NCBI GenBank assembly: GCA_034440395.1
Contig: JAWXBW010000074.1
Span: 1 to 46,520, forward strand
Direction: 5' to 3'
Origin: JAAUTS01 sp034440395
Lineage (GTDB): Bacteria; Verrucomicrobiota; Verrucomicrobiia; Methylacidiphilales; JAAUTS01
Length of the DNA: 46,520 nucleotides
Shown here piece after piece: positions 17,011 to 24,255 of the stretch (the stretch's first letter is position 1; each line of letters begins with the position of its first letter). The position numbers and the translations under genes are program-made. The notes under the pieces were generated by a model. The model saw only the letters and a list, made by a program, of their open reading frames with translations. It ran no database searches and was not told the DNA's origin.

Positions 17011-17196
17011 TTACCAGCTAGCTTTCGTGACGCCAGGGATTTCACCCTTCAACGCCATTTCGCGGAACTGAATACGGCTTACGCCGAATTTTCTCATGTA
17101 AGCGCGACGGCGCCCAGTGATACTGCAGCGGTTATATTTCCGGCTGGAGAATTTCGGCTTGAGCTTCTGCTTGGCTATCCAGGATTTTTTGGCCAT
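17011..17196 (-). CDS. rpsN: 30S ribosomal protein S14, short form lacking zinc cysteines
   Basis: S14 binds 16S rRNA in the 30S head. At 61 residues it has the length and closing motif (LKGEIPGVTKASW) of the short, normally zinc-binding type (type Z). Type Z carries two CxxC pairs; here only Cys24 remains (NRCSITGRRRAY), and the second pair reads GVSRIQF where GLCRICF is typical. So it has short-form architecture without the zinc site. It sits in the standard place between rplE and rpsH. Confidence 0.96.
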   Translation of the reverse strand: MAKKSWIAKQKLKPKFSSRKYNRCSITGRRRAYMRKFGVSRIQFREMALKGEIPGVTKASW

Positions 17197-17237
17197 ACGT
17201 TTCTGTCCTCTTTACTCGTTCAATCTAGGCGTGGTTA

Positions 17238-17801
17238 TTAGGCCACTTTGCGGTCGGCGAAGGGCATGCCCATCAATGACAACAATTCTTTGGTTTCTTC
17301 TTTTGTCTTGGCCGTGGTGACAATCGTCACATCCATACCAAGGTTACGTTTAATCTTATCCAGTTCAATTTCTGGGAAAATAGTGTGATCTTTGATACCG
17401 AGCGTATACGCACCGCGACCATCAAAAGCACGGGTGGAAATACCACGAAAATCGCGGATACGGGGTAAAGCCATACGAGTCAAGCGAAGCAAGAACTCAT
17501 ACATAACCCTACCACGGAGTGTTACTTTACAGCCGATTTCTTGGCCTTCACGTAACTTAAAGTTGGAGATGCTCTGCTTAGAAATGGTGCGCACGGGCTT
17601 CTGGCCTGTGATGATTGTGATGTCGTTAATGGCATCTTCCAGAGCGTTCTTCACGTCTTGAGCCGAGGCAATACAACAGTTAACAACAACTTTCGATATT
17701 TTGGGCACTTGGTTAACGTTTTTGTAACCACGCGCAGTTTTCAGCGCAGGTACAACCTTTTCCAAATACTCCTGTTTCAAACTAGTAACACTTGAACTCA
17801 T
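17238..17801 (-). CDS. rplE: 50S ribosomal protein L5
   Basis: Central protuberance protein that carries 5S rRNA and contacts P-site tRNA. The 187 residues show KISKVVVNCCIASA, TGQKPVRTISKQSISNFKLR and the GRGAYTLGIKDHTIFPE segment, ending in LSLMGMPF. Six bp separate it from rplX. Confidence 0.98.
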   Translation of the reverse strand: MSSSVTSLKQEYLEKVVPALKTARGYKNVNQVPKISKVVVNCCIASAQDVKNALEDAINDITIITGQKPVRTISKQSISNFKLREGQEIGCKVTLRGRVMYEFLLRLTRMALPRIRDFRGISTRAFDGRGAYTLGIKDHTIFPEIELDKIKRNLGMDVTIVTTAKTKEETKELLSLMGMPFADRKVA

Positions 17802-17807
17802 GACTTC

Positions 17808-18101
17808 TTATTCCTTACTCTTCTTGGCTTTTGTCGGCTTATCCGCCGCAGCGATCACTTTTAAATTAGACACGTGGATCGAACCTTCACGCTTTTCAAA
17901 TCCACCCTTAGGGTTGGTCTGAGTTGGGCGCACTGATTTCGTGATCATGTGAACACCTTCAATAATGACGCGAGCCTTCTTGGTCAGTATCTGTAAAATT
18001 TTTCCATCTTTGCCTTTATGGGCGCCGCTGATGACGACAACTTGGTCACCCTTCTTCACATGGTAACGACGGGGAACCGTAATATCACTAGTCTTTTTCA
18101 T
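17808..18101 (-). CDS. rplX: 50S ribosomal protein L24
   Basis: Assembly initiator of the 50S subunit with a KOW motif (KKGDQVVVISGAHKGKDGK) near residue 16. The 97 residues end in a Lys-rich tail. The ATG overlaps the rplN stop by 4 bp, suggesting translational coupling. Confidence 0.98.
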   Translation of the reverse strand: MKKTSDITVPRRYHVKKGDQVVVISGAHKGKDGKILQILTKKARVIIEGVHMITKSVRPTQTNPKGGFEKREGSIHVSNLKVIAAADKPTKAKKSKE

Positions 18102-18466
18102 ATAACCTCCGGGGCGAGGGAAATAATTTTCATAAAATTCTTCTCGCGTAACTCACGCGCCACCGGTCCGAAGATACGGGTGCCGCGAGGATTTAAATCT
18201 TTGTCAATAATAACGATTGCATTGCTATCAAAACGCAAGGTGGAACCGTCGCGGCGCTTAATGGCTTGGCGTGTGCGAACAATAACGGCGCGAACGACAT
18301 CACTCTTCTTCACCGTGCCCGTAGGAGCAGCTTCTTTGATGTTGCAAGTGATGACATCACCGATACGAGCAACTTGCGAATTTTTCTTACCAATAACACC
18401 AATCATGGTGGCCTTACGGGCACCCGTGTTATCAGCAACATCTAACCAAGAACGAATTTGAATCAT
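18098..18466 (-). CDS. rplN: 50S ribosomal protein L14
   Basis: Part of intersubunit bridges. The 122-residue protein starts MIQIRSWLDVADNTGA and includes FDSNAIVIID and the C-terminal FGPVARELREKNFMKIISLAPEV. Length and sequence are ordinary for the family. Confidence 0.99.
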   Translation of the reverse strand: MIQIRSWLDVADNTGARKATMIGVIGKKNSQVARIGDVITCNIKEAAPTGTVKKSDVVRAVIVRTRQAIKRRDGSTLRFDSNAIVIIDKDLNPRGTRIFGPVARELREKNFMKIISLAPEVI

Positions 18467-18481
18467 AACGTTGTCTTAAAA

Positions 18482-18754
18482 TTATTTACTCAGGACTTCC
18501 ACCAGTTCCCAGCGCTTTAGCTTGCTGAGAGGGCGAGTTTCTGCGATCAGGACAGTGTCACCCATCTTAGCTTTGCTGTCTTCGTCATGCGCATAGAATT
18601 TCTTCGATACTTTGACGATCTTTTTAAATTGCGGGTGTTTCACGCGGCGAACGACTTTCACTACGATAGTTTTAGTCATTTTATCAGAAACGACTTCACC
18701 GGTTTTTTCTTTGCGGGATGGTTTTACCGCGGGGGCTGTTGCTGCTGTTGTCAT
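18482..18754 (-). CDS. rpsQ: 30S ribosomal protein S17
   Basis: OB-fold primary binder of the 16S 5' domain. The 90 residues carry GEVVSDKMTKTIVVKV and GDTVLIAETRPLSKLKRW. About 15 extra Thr/Ala residues precede the core. It lies between rpmC and rplN as usual. Confidence 0.98.
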   Translation of the reverse strand: MTTAATAPAVKPSRKEKTGEVVSDKMTKTIVVKVVRRVKHPQFKKIVKVSKKFYAHDEDSKAKMGDTVLIAETRPLSKLKRWELVEVLSK

Positions 18755-18778
18755 ATCGTTACCTTAAAATTAATTTAC

Positions 18779-18988
18779 TTAAGAAGCCTTTACGCTTGTT
18801 TTGATTCTGCGAGCACTAGCGGCAGTTTCAATGCGAGCGATCGTTTTACGAATTTCCTTTAAACGGCTGGGACGTTCTAACTGGCCACTCTGTTGTTGAA
18901 TCCGTAAATTCAAACGCTCTTGCTTCAAGTCTTGGACTTTCGTCAGCAATTCTTGATCACTTAAAATGATTACTTCTGCATTCTTCAT
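18779..18988 (-). CDS. rpmC: 50S ribosomal protein L29
   Basis: Helical protein beside the peptide exit tunnel, part of the docking surface for trigger factor and SRP. The 69 residues hold the LNLRIQQQSGQLERPSRLKE signature, with IRKTIARI ending the helical pair. The start overlaps the rplP stop by 4 bp. Confidence 0.96.
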   Translation of the reverse strand: MKNAEVIILSDQELLTKVQDLKQERLNLRIQQQSGQLERPSRLKEIRKTIARIETAASARRIKTSVKAS

Positions 18989-19410
18989 ACGCTCAATTTC
19001 CTGTCACGGGTGATGAAACGTGTGCCTACGGGCAGCTTAGAAGCGGCCAAGCGTAAAGACTCACGTGCGGTGGATTCCGGAAGTCCGTCCAACTCAAATA
19101 AAATGTTTCCTGGCCGAATGACTGCCACCCAATGCGTAGGAGCTCCCTTACCTTTACCCATACGGGTTTCTGGTGGGCGGGATGTGACAGACTTATCAGG
19201 AAAAACCCGAATCCAAAGCTTGCCTTTACGTTTCATGTTACGGGTTAAGGCAACACGAGCGGCTTCAATTTGAATGTTCGTTAACCAATGACGCTCCAGC
19301 GTTTGCAATCCAAAAGACCCGAAGGCTAAGGTTGTTCCGCGCGACGCATCATGAGCGCGACTACGACGCTGTGTTTTACGATATTTAACTCTTTTAGGAA
19401 GTAATGGCAT
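18985..19410 (-). CDS. rplP: 50S ribosomal protein L16
   Basis: Near the A site and peptidyl transferase centre. The 141 residues begin MPLLPKRVKYRKTQRR. The conserved GFGLQ-like segment here reads LAFGSFGLQTLE, and RMGKGKGAPTHWVAVIRPG follows. It has standard length and position between rpsC and rpmC. Confidence 0.98.
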   Translation of the reverse strand: MPLLPKRVKYRKTQRRSRAHDASRGTTLAFGSFGLQTLERHWLTNIQIEAARVALTRNMKRKGKLWIRVFPDKSVTSRPPETRMGKGKGAPTHWVAVIRPGNILFELDGLPESTARESLRLAASKLPVGTRFITRDRKLSV

Positions 19411-19417
19411 AATTTAA

Positions 19418-20059
19418 TTACGCAGCTGGTGCTACGTCCTCTTTCAAACAAACCCAGACCTTAACGCCGATTTTTCCAGCGATAGTGTTGGCTTCTGTAA
19501 ATCCATATTCAATGTTAGCGCGTAAGGTGTGCAAAGGCACTTTACCATCACGATACGGTTCCGAACGGGCGATTTCCGCATTCTGTAAACGACCTGAACA
19601 GCGCACCTTAATCCCTAGAGCACCAAAATCCATAGCCGTTTGCACTGCCTTTTTCATAGCACGACGGAATGAGATACGACGCTCTAATTGCACGGCTATG
19701 TTCTCCGCCACTAACTGAGCATCCGTTTCAGGATTTTTGACTTCTTTCACATCCACCAAAACATCACGTCCTGGCAGCATATCATTGATCTCGCCCTTAA
19801 GCTTATCCAGCTCAGACGCCTTACGACCGATGACGATTCCGGGACGCGCCGTGAACAAATTCACTCGCACACGGTTAGCGGCACGTTCGATCGTGATTTT
19901 AGAAATCGCCGCTCCGACCAAACGCTTGGTGAGAAATTGGCGGATTAAATAATCTTCATGAAGGAAGATTGGGAAATCTTTTTTACTGGCATACCACATC
20001 GAGCGCCAATTGCGCTTGACGCCTACGCGAAATCCAAAGGGATGTACTTTCTGGCCCAT
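19418..20059 (-). CDS. rpsC: 30S ribosomal protein S3
   Basis: Forms the mRNA entry channel with S4 and S5. The 213 residues start MGQKVHPFGFRVGV, contain the type-2 KH domain with PGIVIGRKASELDKLK, and carry the C-terminal S3 domain ending in GKIGVKVWVCL. Length is typical. Confidence 0.98.
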   Translation of the reverse strand: MGQKVHPFGFRVGVKRNWRSMWYASKKDFPIFLHEDYLIRQFLTKRLVGAAISKITIERAANRVRVNLFTARPGIVIGRKASELDKLKGEINDMLPGRDVLVDVKEVKNPETDAQLVAENIAVQLERRISFRRAMKKAVQTAMDFGALGIKVRCSGRLQNAEIARSEPYRDGKVPLHTLRANIEYGFTEANTIAGKIGVKVWVCLKEDVAPAA

Positions 20060-20065
20060 ACGATG

Positions 20066-20479
20066 TTATTCCTGTGCTTTCTGACGACGTGCTTTTGGGG
20101 CTGCCGCTTTTTTGGACTTCTGCTTTGGTGTTTCTTCCACCTCTTCAGTGCGTTCCGTTAAAATGATGCGAATATGACTAGTGCGTTTATTGATCGGGGA
20201 AGCCGAACCGCGAGCACGTGGCATGAAACGCTTGATGGTTGGCCCCTCGCCTACCGTAGCTTCCTTAACAACAAGATTCTGAGGATTCAGAGAATTATTA
20301 TTTTCTGCATTAGCAATAGCCGACTTCAGTGTCTTATAGATCAACCGAGCCGCTTTTTGCGGATAAAATTCTAGCATCTCCAAAGCACCCAGTGCGGGCA
20401 TCCCTTGGATATGGCGTGTGACATTCCTCGCTTTAAAAGCGGAAATGCGCGTGTATCTCGTAACAGACTTAACTTCCAT
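20066..20479 (-). CDS. rplV: 50S ribosomal protein L22
   Basis: Lines the peptide exit tunnel with its beta hairpin (VGEGPTIKRFMPRARGSASP). The 137 residues include a Glu/Lys/Ala-rich tail beyond the usual end, HIRIILTE. Its upstream neighbour is not rpsS, as in almost all bacteria, but the secreted coiled-coil gene whose stop lies 5 bp away. Confidence 0.98.
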   Translation of the reverse strand: MEVKSVTRYTRISAFKARNVTRHIQGMPALGALEMLEFYPQKAARLIYKTLKSAIANAENNNSLNPQNLVVKEATVGEGPTIKRFMPRARGSASPINKRTSHIRIILTERTEEVEETPKQKSKKAAAPKARRQKAQE

Positions 20480-20484
20480 AATTT

Positions 20485-21195
20485 TTACTTTACTGTTTCT
20501 AAGAGCAGGCGGTCACCCATCTGCACTTTTTCTTTTTCTATCACATCTTGTATAAGTAGAGCACTTGTATACTCCCTTACCTCGACTAGTTTTGCTCTTC
20601 CAATTACTTTGCTGCCACGCAAAATACGGAAAGGCATCCCTATTTGGGCTCCTTGAGCCCGTCCAAAATTTCCTATGGCCAAACCCTCATCATTGAGTTG
20701 CTTGACCGAGCCAGATCGCATATCAGGGGCAATGGCGAGTTTCTCTTCCTCACTCATCGCTGCTTTTACCGCTCTCACTGAGACTTCATACTCTGCTCGA
20801 CGTTGGGCTTTATCCAACGGATCAGACTGCTGTAGTCGTTGCCCAGATTCAATCAACTTTGTGACTTCCTCTTGCAACTTGAGTCGCTTTTTTTCGCTTC
20901 GGTAAACTTCTCCTACTAACCGCACCAACTTATCCTGCATCTTTTTTTCGTTGGCCGTCAGAGCTTCCATTCCCAAAGCCTCATGCTCAAGCTTGAGTTC
21001 AGTCCACTTCTTATGGAAGTATTCTGACTCCGTCTTTGAAAGTGAGAGGCCTTCCTCTAACTCTTGCAGACGCTCTGGCATCCCTTTGCTTTCTTTGCTA
21101 CTGTCTTGTAAAGAACTTTTCGCGGAATCTAGTTCCCCGAAGCCCGGCACGAGTCCGAGCAAGACCAAGCCCGCAATCATTGCAGGCAGTCTCAT
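20485..21195 (-). CDS. exported coiled-coil protein of unknown function inside the S10 operon
   Basis: The 236 residues are not recognised as a ribosomal protein or known family. Visible are a hydrophobic N-terminal signal or anchor (MRLPAMIAGLVLLGLVPGF), a long charged helical region from about 40 to 155 with heptad-like Leu/Glu/Lys pattern, and a C-terminal domain of alternating strands (about 172-235: GAQIGMPFRILRG, IGRAKLVEVRE, QMGDRLLLETV) that looks like a small beta-barrel. It starts 3 bp after the rpsS stop and ends 5 bp before rplV, so it must be co-transcribed with both. A periplasmic or envelope location is inferred. Codon use looks like its neighbours, giving no obvious sign of recent transfer. 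Confidence 0.9.
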   Translation of the reverse strand: MRLPAMIAGLVLLGLVPGFGELDSAKSSLQDSSKESKGMPERLQELEEGLSLSKTESEYFHKKWTELKLEHEALGMEALTANEKKMQDKLVRLVGEVYRSEKKRLKLQEEVTKLIESGQRLQQSDPLDKAQRRAEYEVSVRAVKAAMSEEEKLAIAPDMRSGSVKQLNDEGLAIGNFGRAQGAQIGMPFRILRGSKVIGRAKLVEVREYTSALLIQDVIEKEKVQMGDRLLLETVK

Positions 21196-21198
21196 AAA

Positions 21199-21477
21199 TT
21201 ATTTCGTCACCTTCTCGGTATGTCCGCCGTGTCTCTTAAAGATACGGGTCAGAGAAAATTCACCGAGCTTATGACCAACCATGTTTTCTGTCACGAAAAC
21301 TGAGTTAAACAACTTACCGTTATGAACCAAAAATGTTTGACCCACAAAGTCAGGAGTAATCATCGAGCGGCGTGACCATGTCTTGATGGGCTTCTTCGAT
21401 TCACTCGTGATCTGGCGCTCGACTTTTTTCATCAAGTGCTCATCAACAAAAGGACCTTTTTTTAAACTACGTGCCAT
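21199..21477 (-). CDS. rpsS: 30S ribosomal protein S19
   Basis: Head protein that pairs with S13. The 92 residues start MARSLKKGPFVDEHL and include RRSMITPDFVGQTFLVHNGK and the closing MVGHKLGEFSLTR. It is complete and normal. The next gene downstream is the exported coiled-coil gene. Confidence 0.99.
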   Translation of the reverse strand: MARSLKKGPFVDEHLMKKVERQITSESKKPIKTWSRRSMITPDFVGQTFLVHNGKLFNSVFVTENMVGHKLGEFSLTRIFKRHGGHTEKVTK

Positions 21478-21498
21478 ATATTTATATCTCCTGAAAAA

Positions 21499-22338
21499 TT
21501 ATTTCTTAGGACGACGTTCCAAAATGAAACGATCCGTGATCTTATGTTTCTTACGTGTCTTAAGACCTTTAGCCACCTGACCCCAAGGGGATACGAGATG
21601 TTGGCGTCCGCCACCACCCTTACTCTTAGCTTCACCACCGCCGTTGGGGTGATCCACAGGATTCATGACCATACCGCGAACACGGGGACGGCGACCTAAC
21701 CAACGATTACGTCCAGCCTTACCTAGTTTCACATTTTCATGGGAAGGGTTACTGACTTGACCGATCGTGGCGTAACAGGTGCCGTGGATTTGGCGAATTT
21801 CACCAGAAGCTAATTTCAACTGAGCATACTCACCACTTAAACCCATCAAGGTTGCGGAAGAACCTGCGGAACGAACCATCTGTGCACCACGGCCAGGAAT
21901 CATCTCAATGTTATGAACAGCCATGCCAAGAGGAATCACATTCAAGGGCAGCGCATTACCTAAAACAGGAGCAGCCTTAGGACCAGAGGACACCTGCGTG
22001 CCGACTGTTAAACCATGAGCTGCGATGATATAAGCTTTGACGCCATCTTTATATTGGATCAAGGCGATGCGAGCATTACGATTAGGATCATACTCAATAG
22101 CGAGAACTTCAGCGGCTTCGCCGTGACGATCCCGTTTCCAGTCGATCACACGATAATGCTTCTTGTGTCCACCGCCGCGACGGCGTGAGGTCAAGCGACC
22201 ATTGTTATTACGTCCGCCACTTTTCTTCAAAGGACGTAGTAAAGACTTCTCAGGGGTGCTCTTCGTAATTGTCGAAAAGTCCTGCAACGCCGTGTAGCGT
22301 AGTGTAGGTGTTAAAGGTCTAAATGTTTTAATAGCCAT
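21499..22338 (-). CDS. rplB: 50S ribosomal protein L2
   Basis: Core 23S rRNA-binding protein needed for peptidyl transferase assembly and subunit joining. The 279 residues begin MAIKTFRPLTPTLR and carry GGRNNNGRLTSRRRGGGHKK and the C-terminal MNPVDHPNGGGEAKSK loop. Most bacteria have DHPHGGGEG there, so the second His is replaced by Asn while the first is kept. Confidence 0.98.
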   Translation of the reverse strand: MAIKTFRPLTPTLRYTALQDFSTITKSTPEKSLLRPLKKSGGRNNNGRLTSRRRGGGHKKHYRVIDWKRDRHGEAAEVLAIEYDPNRNARIALIQYKDGVKAYIIAAHGLTVGTQVSSGPKAAPVLGNALPLNVIPLGMAVHNIEMIPGRGAQMVRSAGSSATLMGLSGEYAQLKLASGEIRQIHGTCYATIGQVSNPSHENVKLGKAGRNRWLGRRPRVRGMVMNPVDHPNGGGEAKSKGGGGRQHLVSPWGQVAKGLKTRKKHKITDRFILERRPKK

Positions 22339-22351
22339 AATCAGTTCCCTA

Positions 22352-22636
22352 TTAGATCAGTTCGAGAGTCTCACCCTTACGCAATGTAACGATGGCTTTT
22401 TTCCAGTTTGGTTTCTTCCCGAAATTAACCGTGCGTTCACGCTTTTTCTTACCAGTGACACGCAACGTGTTCACGGAATCAACCTTTTTATTAAAAATCT
22501 TTTCGATTGCAAAACGGATGTCCTGCTTGGTGGCCTTAGTATCCACTTCGAAAACATATTGGTTATGCTTTTCCTTAAGCGCTCCGGACTTCTCCGTAAC
22601 ACGCGCTCTTTTAACAACATCGTAGGGGTTTTTCAT
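22352..22636 (-). CDS. rplW: 50S ribosomal protein L23
   Basis: Exit-tunnel protein and docking point for trigger factor. The 94 residues show RVTEKSGALKEKHNQYVFEVD, then VDSVNTLRVTGKKKRERT and the closing KKAIVTLRKGETLEL. It sits 5 bp after rplD. Confidence 0.98.
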   Translation of the reverse strand: MKNPYDVVKRARVTEKSGALKEKHNQYVFEVDTKATKQDIRFAIEKIFNKKVDSVNTLRVTGKKKRERTVNFGKKPNWKKAIVTLRKGETLELI

Positions 22637-22641
22637 GACAC

Positions 22642-23253
22642 TTATTTCAAACGTTTGGTGAGCACTGGGTAGGCATCTTCAGCCACGATTACTTGGCGGT
22701 AGGTTAAAATATGTTCGGCATTAACTAAGGCCGCTTCCATCACTTCCACTTTAGGCATATTGCGGGAAGCTAAGACGGCATTCTTATCAACAGACTTTGT
22801 GATAAATAAAATGCTGCCGACAAGCTTATTGCTCTTAATCAAATCAGCCAGGGCCTTGCTCTTATGGTCTTTTAGTTCAAGAGATGAAATGGATTGTAAA
22901 CGACCTGACTTAGCCGCTTCACTGATAGCCTTCGTCAACGCACGATGTTTGACGCCTTTGGAAAGACGATGTGAGTAGTCACGGACATGAGGACCGAAAA
23001 CCACACCACCACCAACCCATACAGGAGAGGAAGCATAACCAGCGCGGGCATTACCCGTGCCTTTTTGACGCCAAGGCTTTTTACCCGAGGCTGCCACCGT
23101 AGCCTTGGTTTTGACTTGGTGCGTTCCAGCACGACGATTGGCCTGATAACCAACAACGGCATCATGCAAGGTCTGGGTGGATTTACCGTTTTCAATCAGC
23201 TTCACGTCCAGAGCCAACTCGGCTGCTTTAAAATCTAGAGTTGTTAGTTTCAT
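22642..23253 (-). CDS. rplD: 50S ribosomal protein L4
   Basis: Tunnel-lining protein, and in E. coli the autogenous regulator of the S10 operon. The 203 residues contain the extended loop with KKPWRQKGTGNARAG and the GGGVVFGPHVRDYSH segment. The start overlaps the rplC stop by 4 bp. Confidence 0.98.
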   Translation of the reverse strand: MKLTTLDFKAAELALDVKLIENGKSTQTLHDAVVGYQANRRAGTHQVKTKATVAASGKKPWRQKGTGNARAGYASSPVWVGGGVVFGPHVRDYSHRLSKGVKHRALTKAISEAAKSGRLQSISSLELKDHKSKALADLIKSNKLVGSILFITKSVDKNAVLASRNMPKVEVMEAALVNAEHILTYRQVIVAEDAYPVLTKRLK

Positions 23254-23897
23254 TTAGAGGCTTCCTTCTTAGCTTTAACAGCCTGACGAACAATAACGTA
23301 GCTGCCATTAGCACCCGGGATTGCTCCCTTGATGACCAAAAGATTATCGCTTTCACGAACTTGCACGATACGCAGATTCTGCACCGTAGCTTTTGCGTCG
23401 CCCATGTGACCAGGCATACGCTTGTTCTTAAAAATACGACCTGGCTTGTTGCGGCAACCGATAGCACCAGCACGACGATGCATCATCGAACCGTGGGTTT
23501 CGGGTTGACCACCGAACTTGTGACGCTTAACGACACCTTGGAACCCGCGTCCCTTGGAGAGTCCGATCACGTCCACTAATTGTCCCACAACGAAACGAGT
23601 AACCGTTATAGCATCGCCTGCGTTGAGTTCTTCACCTTCAAAATCAAATTCTTTCAAGAAACGCTTCGGCGTCGTGCCAGCTTTTTTGAAGTGACCAGAT
23701 AAGGGCTTGCTCACCGTACGTTCAGGCTGCTCATCATAAGCTAACTGAACGGCGTTGTAGCCATCTTTCTCTGCTGCTTTTTTAACTTGGGTCACGATGT
23801 TAGGGCTAGCTTCGATCACGGTTACAGCCGTAGCCGCACCCTTATCGTCATACACCCGTGTCATTCCCACTTTTTTACCTAAAATTCCAATGCTCAT
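23250..23897 (-). CDS. rplC: 50S ribosomal protein L3
   Basis: Near the peptidyl transferase centre. The start chosen is the ATG at 23897 (MSIGILGKKVGMTRVYDD), giving 215 residues. A second in-frame ATG 12 bp upstream would add only MEFS, and its own codons supply a GGAG ribosome-binding site for the downstream ATG. Family motifs GRGFQGVVKRHKFGG and HRRAGAIGCRNKPGR are present. Confidence 0.97.
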   Translation of the reverse strand: MSIGILGKKVGMTRVYDDKGAATAVTVIEASPNIVTQVKKAAEKDGYNAVQLAYDEQPERTVSKPLSGHFKKAGTTPKRFLKEFDFEGEELNAGDAITVTRFVVGQLVDVIGLSKGRGFQGVVKRHKFGGQPETHGSMMHRRAGAIGCRNKPGRIFKNKRMPGHMGDAKATVQNLRIVQVRESDNLLVIKGAIPGANGSYVIVRQAVKAKKEASK

Positions 23898-23942
23898 AGA
23901 AAACTCCATTTGATGTCGCCCTCAGTCAAGAGAGCGGTTTCA

Positions 23943-24251
23943 TCAGATTTTGATCGTGATATCCACACCGGCCGGCAGGTTAAGTTTTTTCAGTTCATCC
24001 ACGGTTTTGGCCGAAGGCTCCACAATGTCCAAAAGACGTTTGTGGGTGCGGATTTCAAACTGTTCCATGCTTTTCTTGTCCACGTGAGGTGAGCGATTCA
24101 CGGTGTAACGCTCAATCTTGCTGGGCAAAGGAACGGGACCGCTTACGCGGGAACCCGTGCGCACTGCTGTTTCAGCAATCTCGTGGGCCGCCTTATCAAT
24201 AAGACGGTAGTCAAAACCTTTTAAACGAATACGAATACGTGTTGCTGCCAT
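23943..24251 (-). CDS. rpsJ: 30S ribosomal protein S10
   Basis: Head protein, also part of the NusB-NusE antitermination complex. The start at 24251 (MAATRIRIRLKGFDYRLID) gives 102 residues. A longer frame into fusA is rejected because it adds non-family sequence. Conserved GPVPLPSKIERYTVNRSPHV and the closing PAGVDITIKI are present. It follows fusA by 4 bp; tuf, often placed here, is absent. Confidence 0.98.
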   Translation of the reverse strand: MAATRIRIRLKGFDYRLIDKAAHEIAETAVRTGSRVSGPVPLPSKIERYTVNRSPHVDKKSMEQFEIRTHKRLLDIVEPSAKTVDELKKLNLPAGVDITIKI

Positions 24252-24255
24252 AGGA

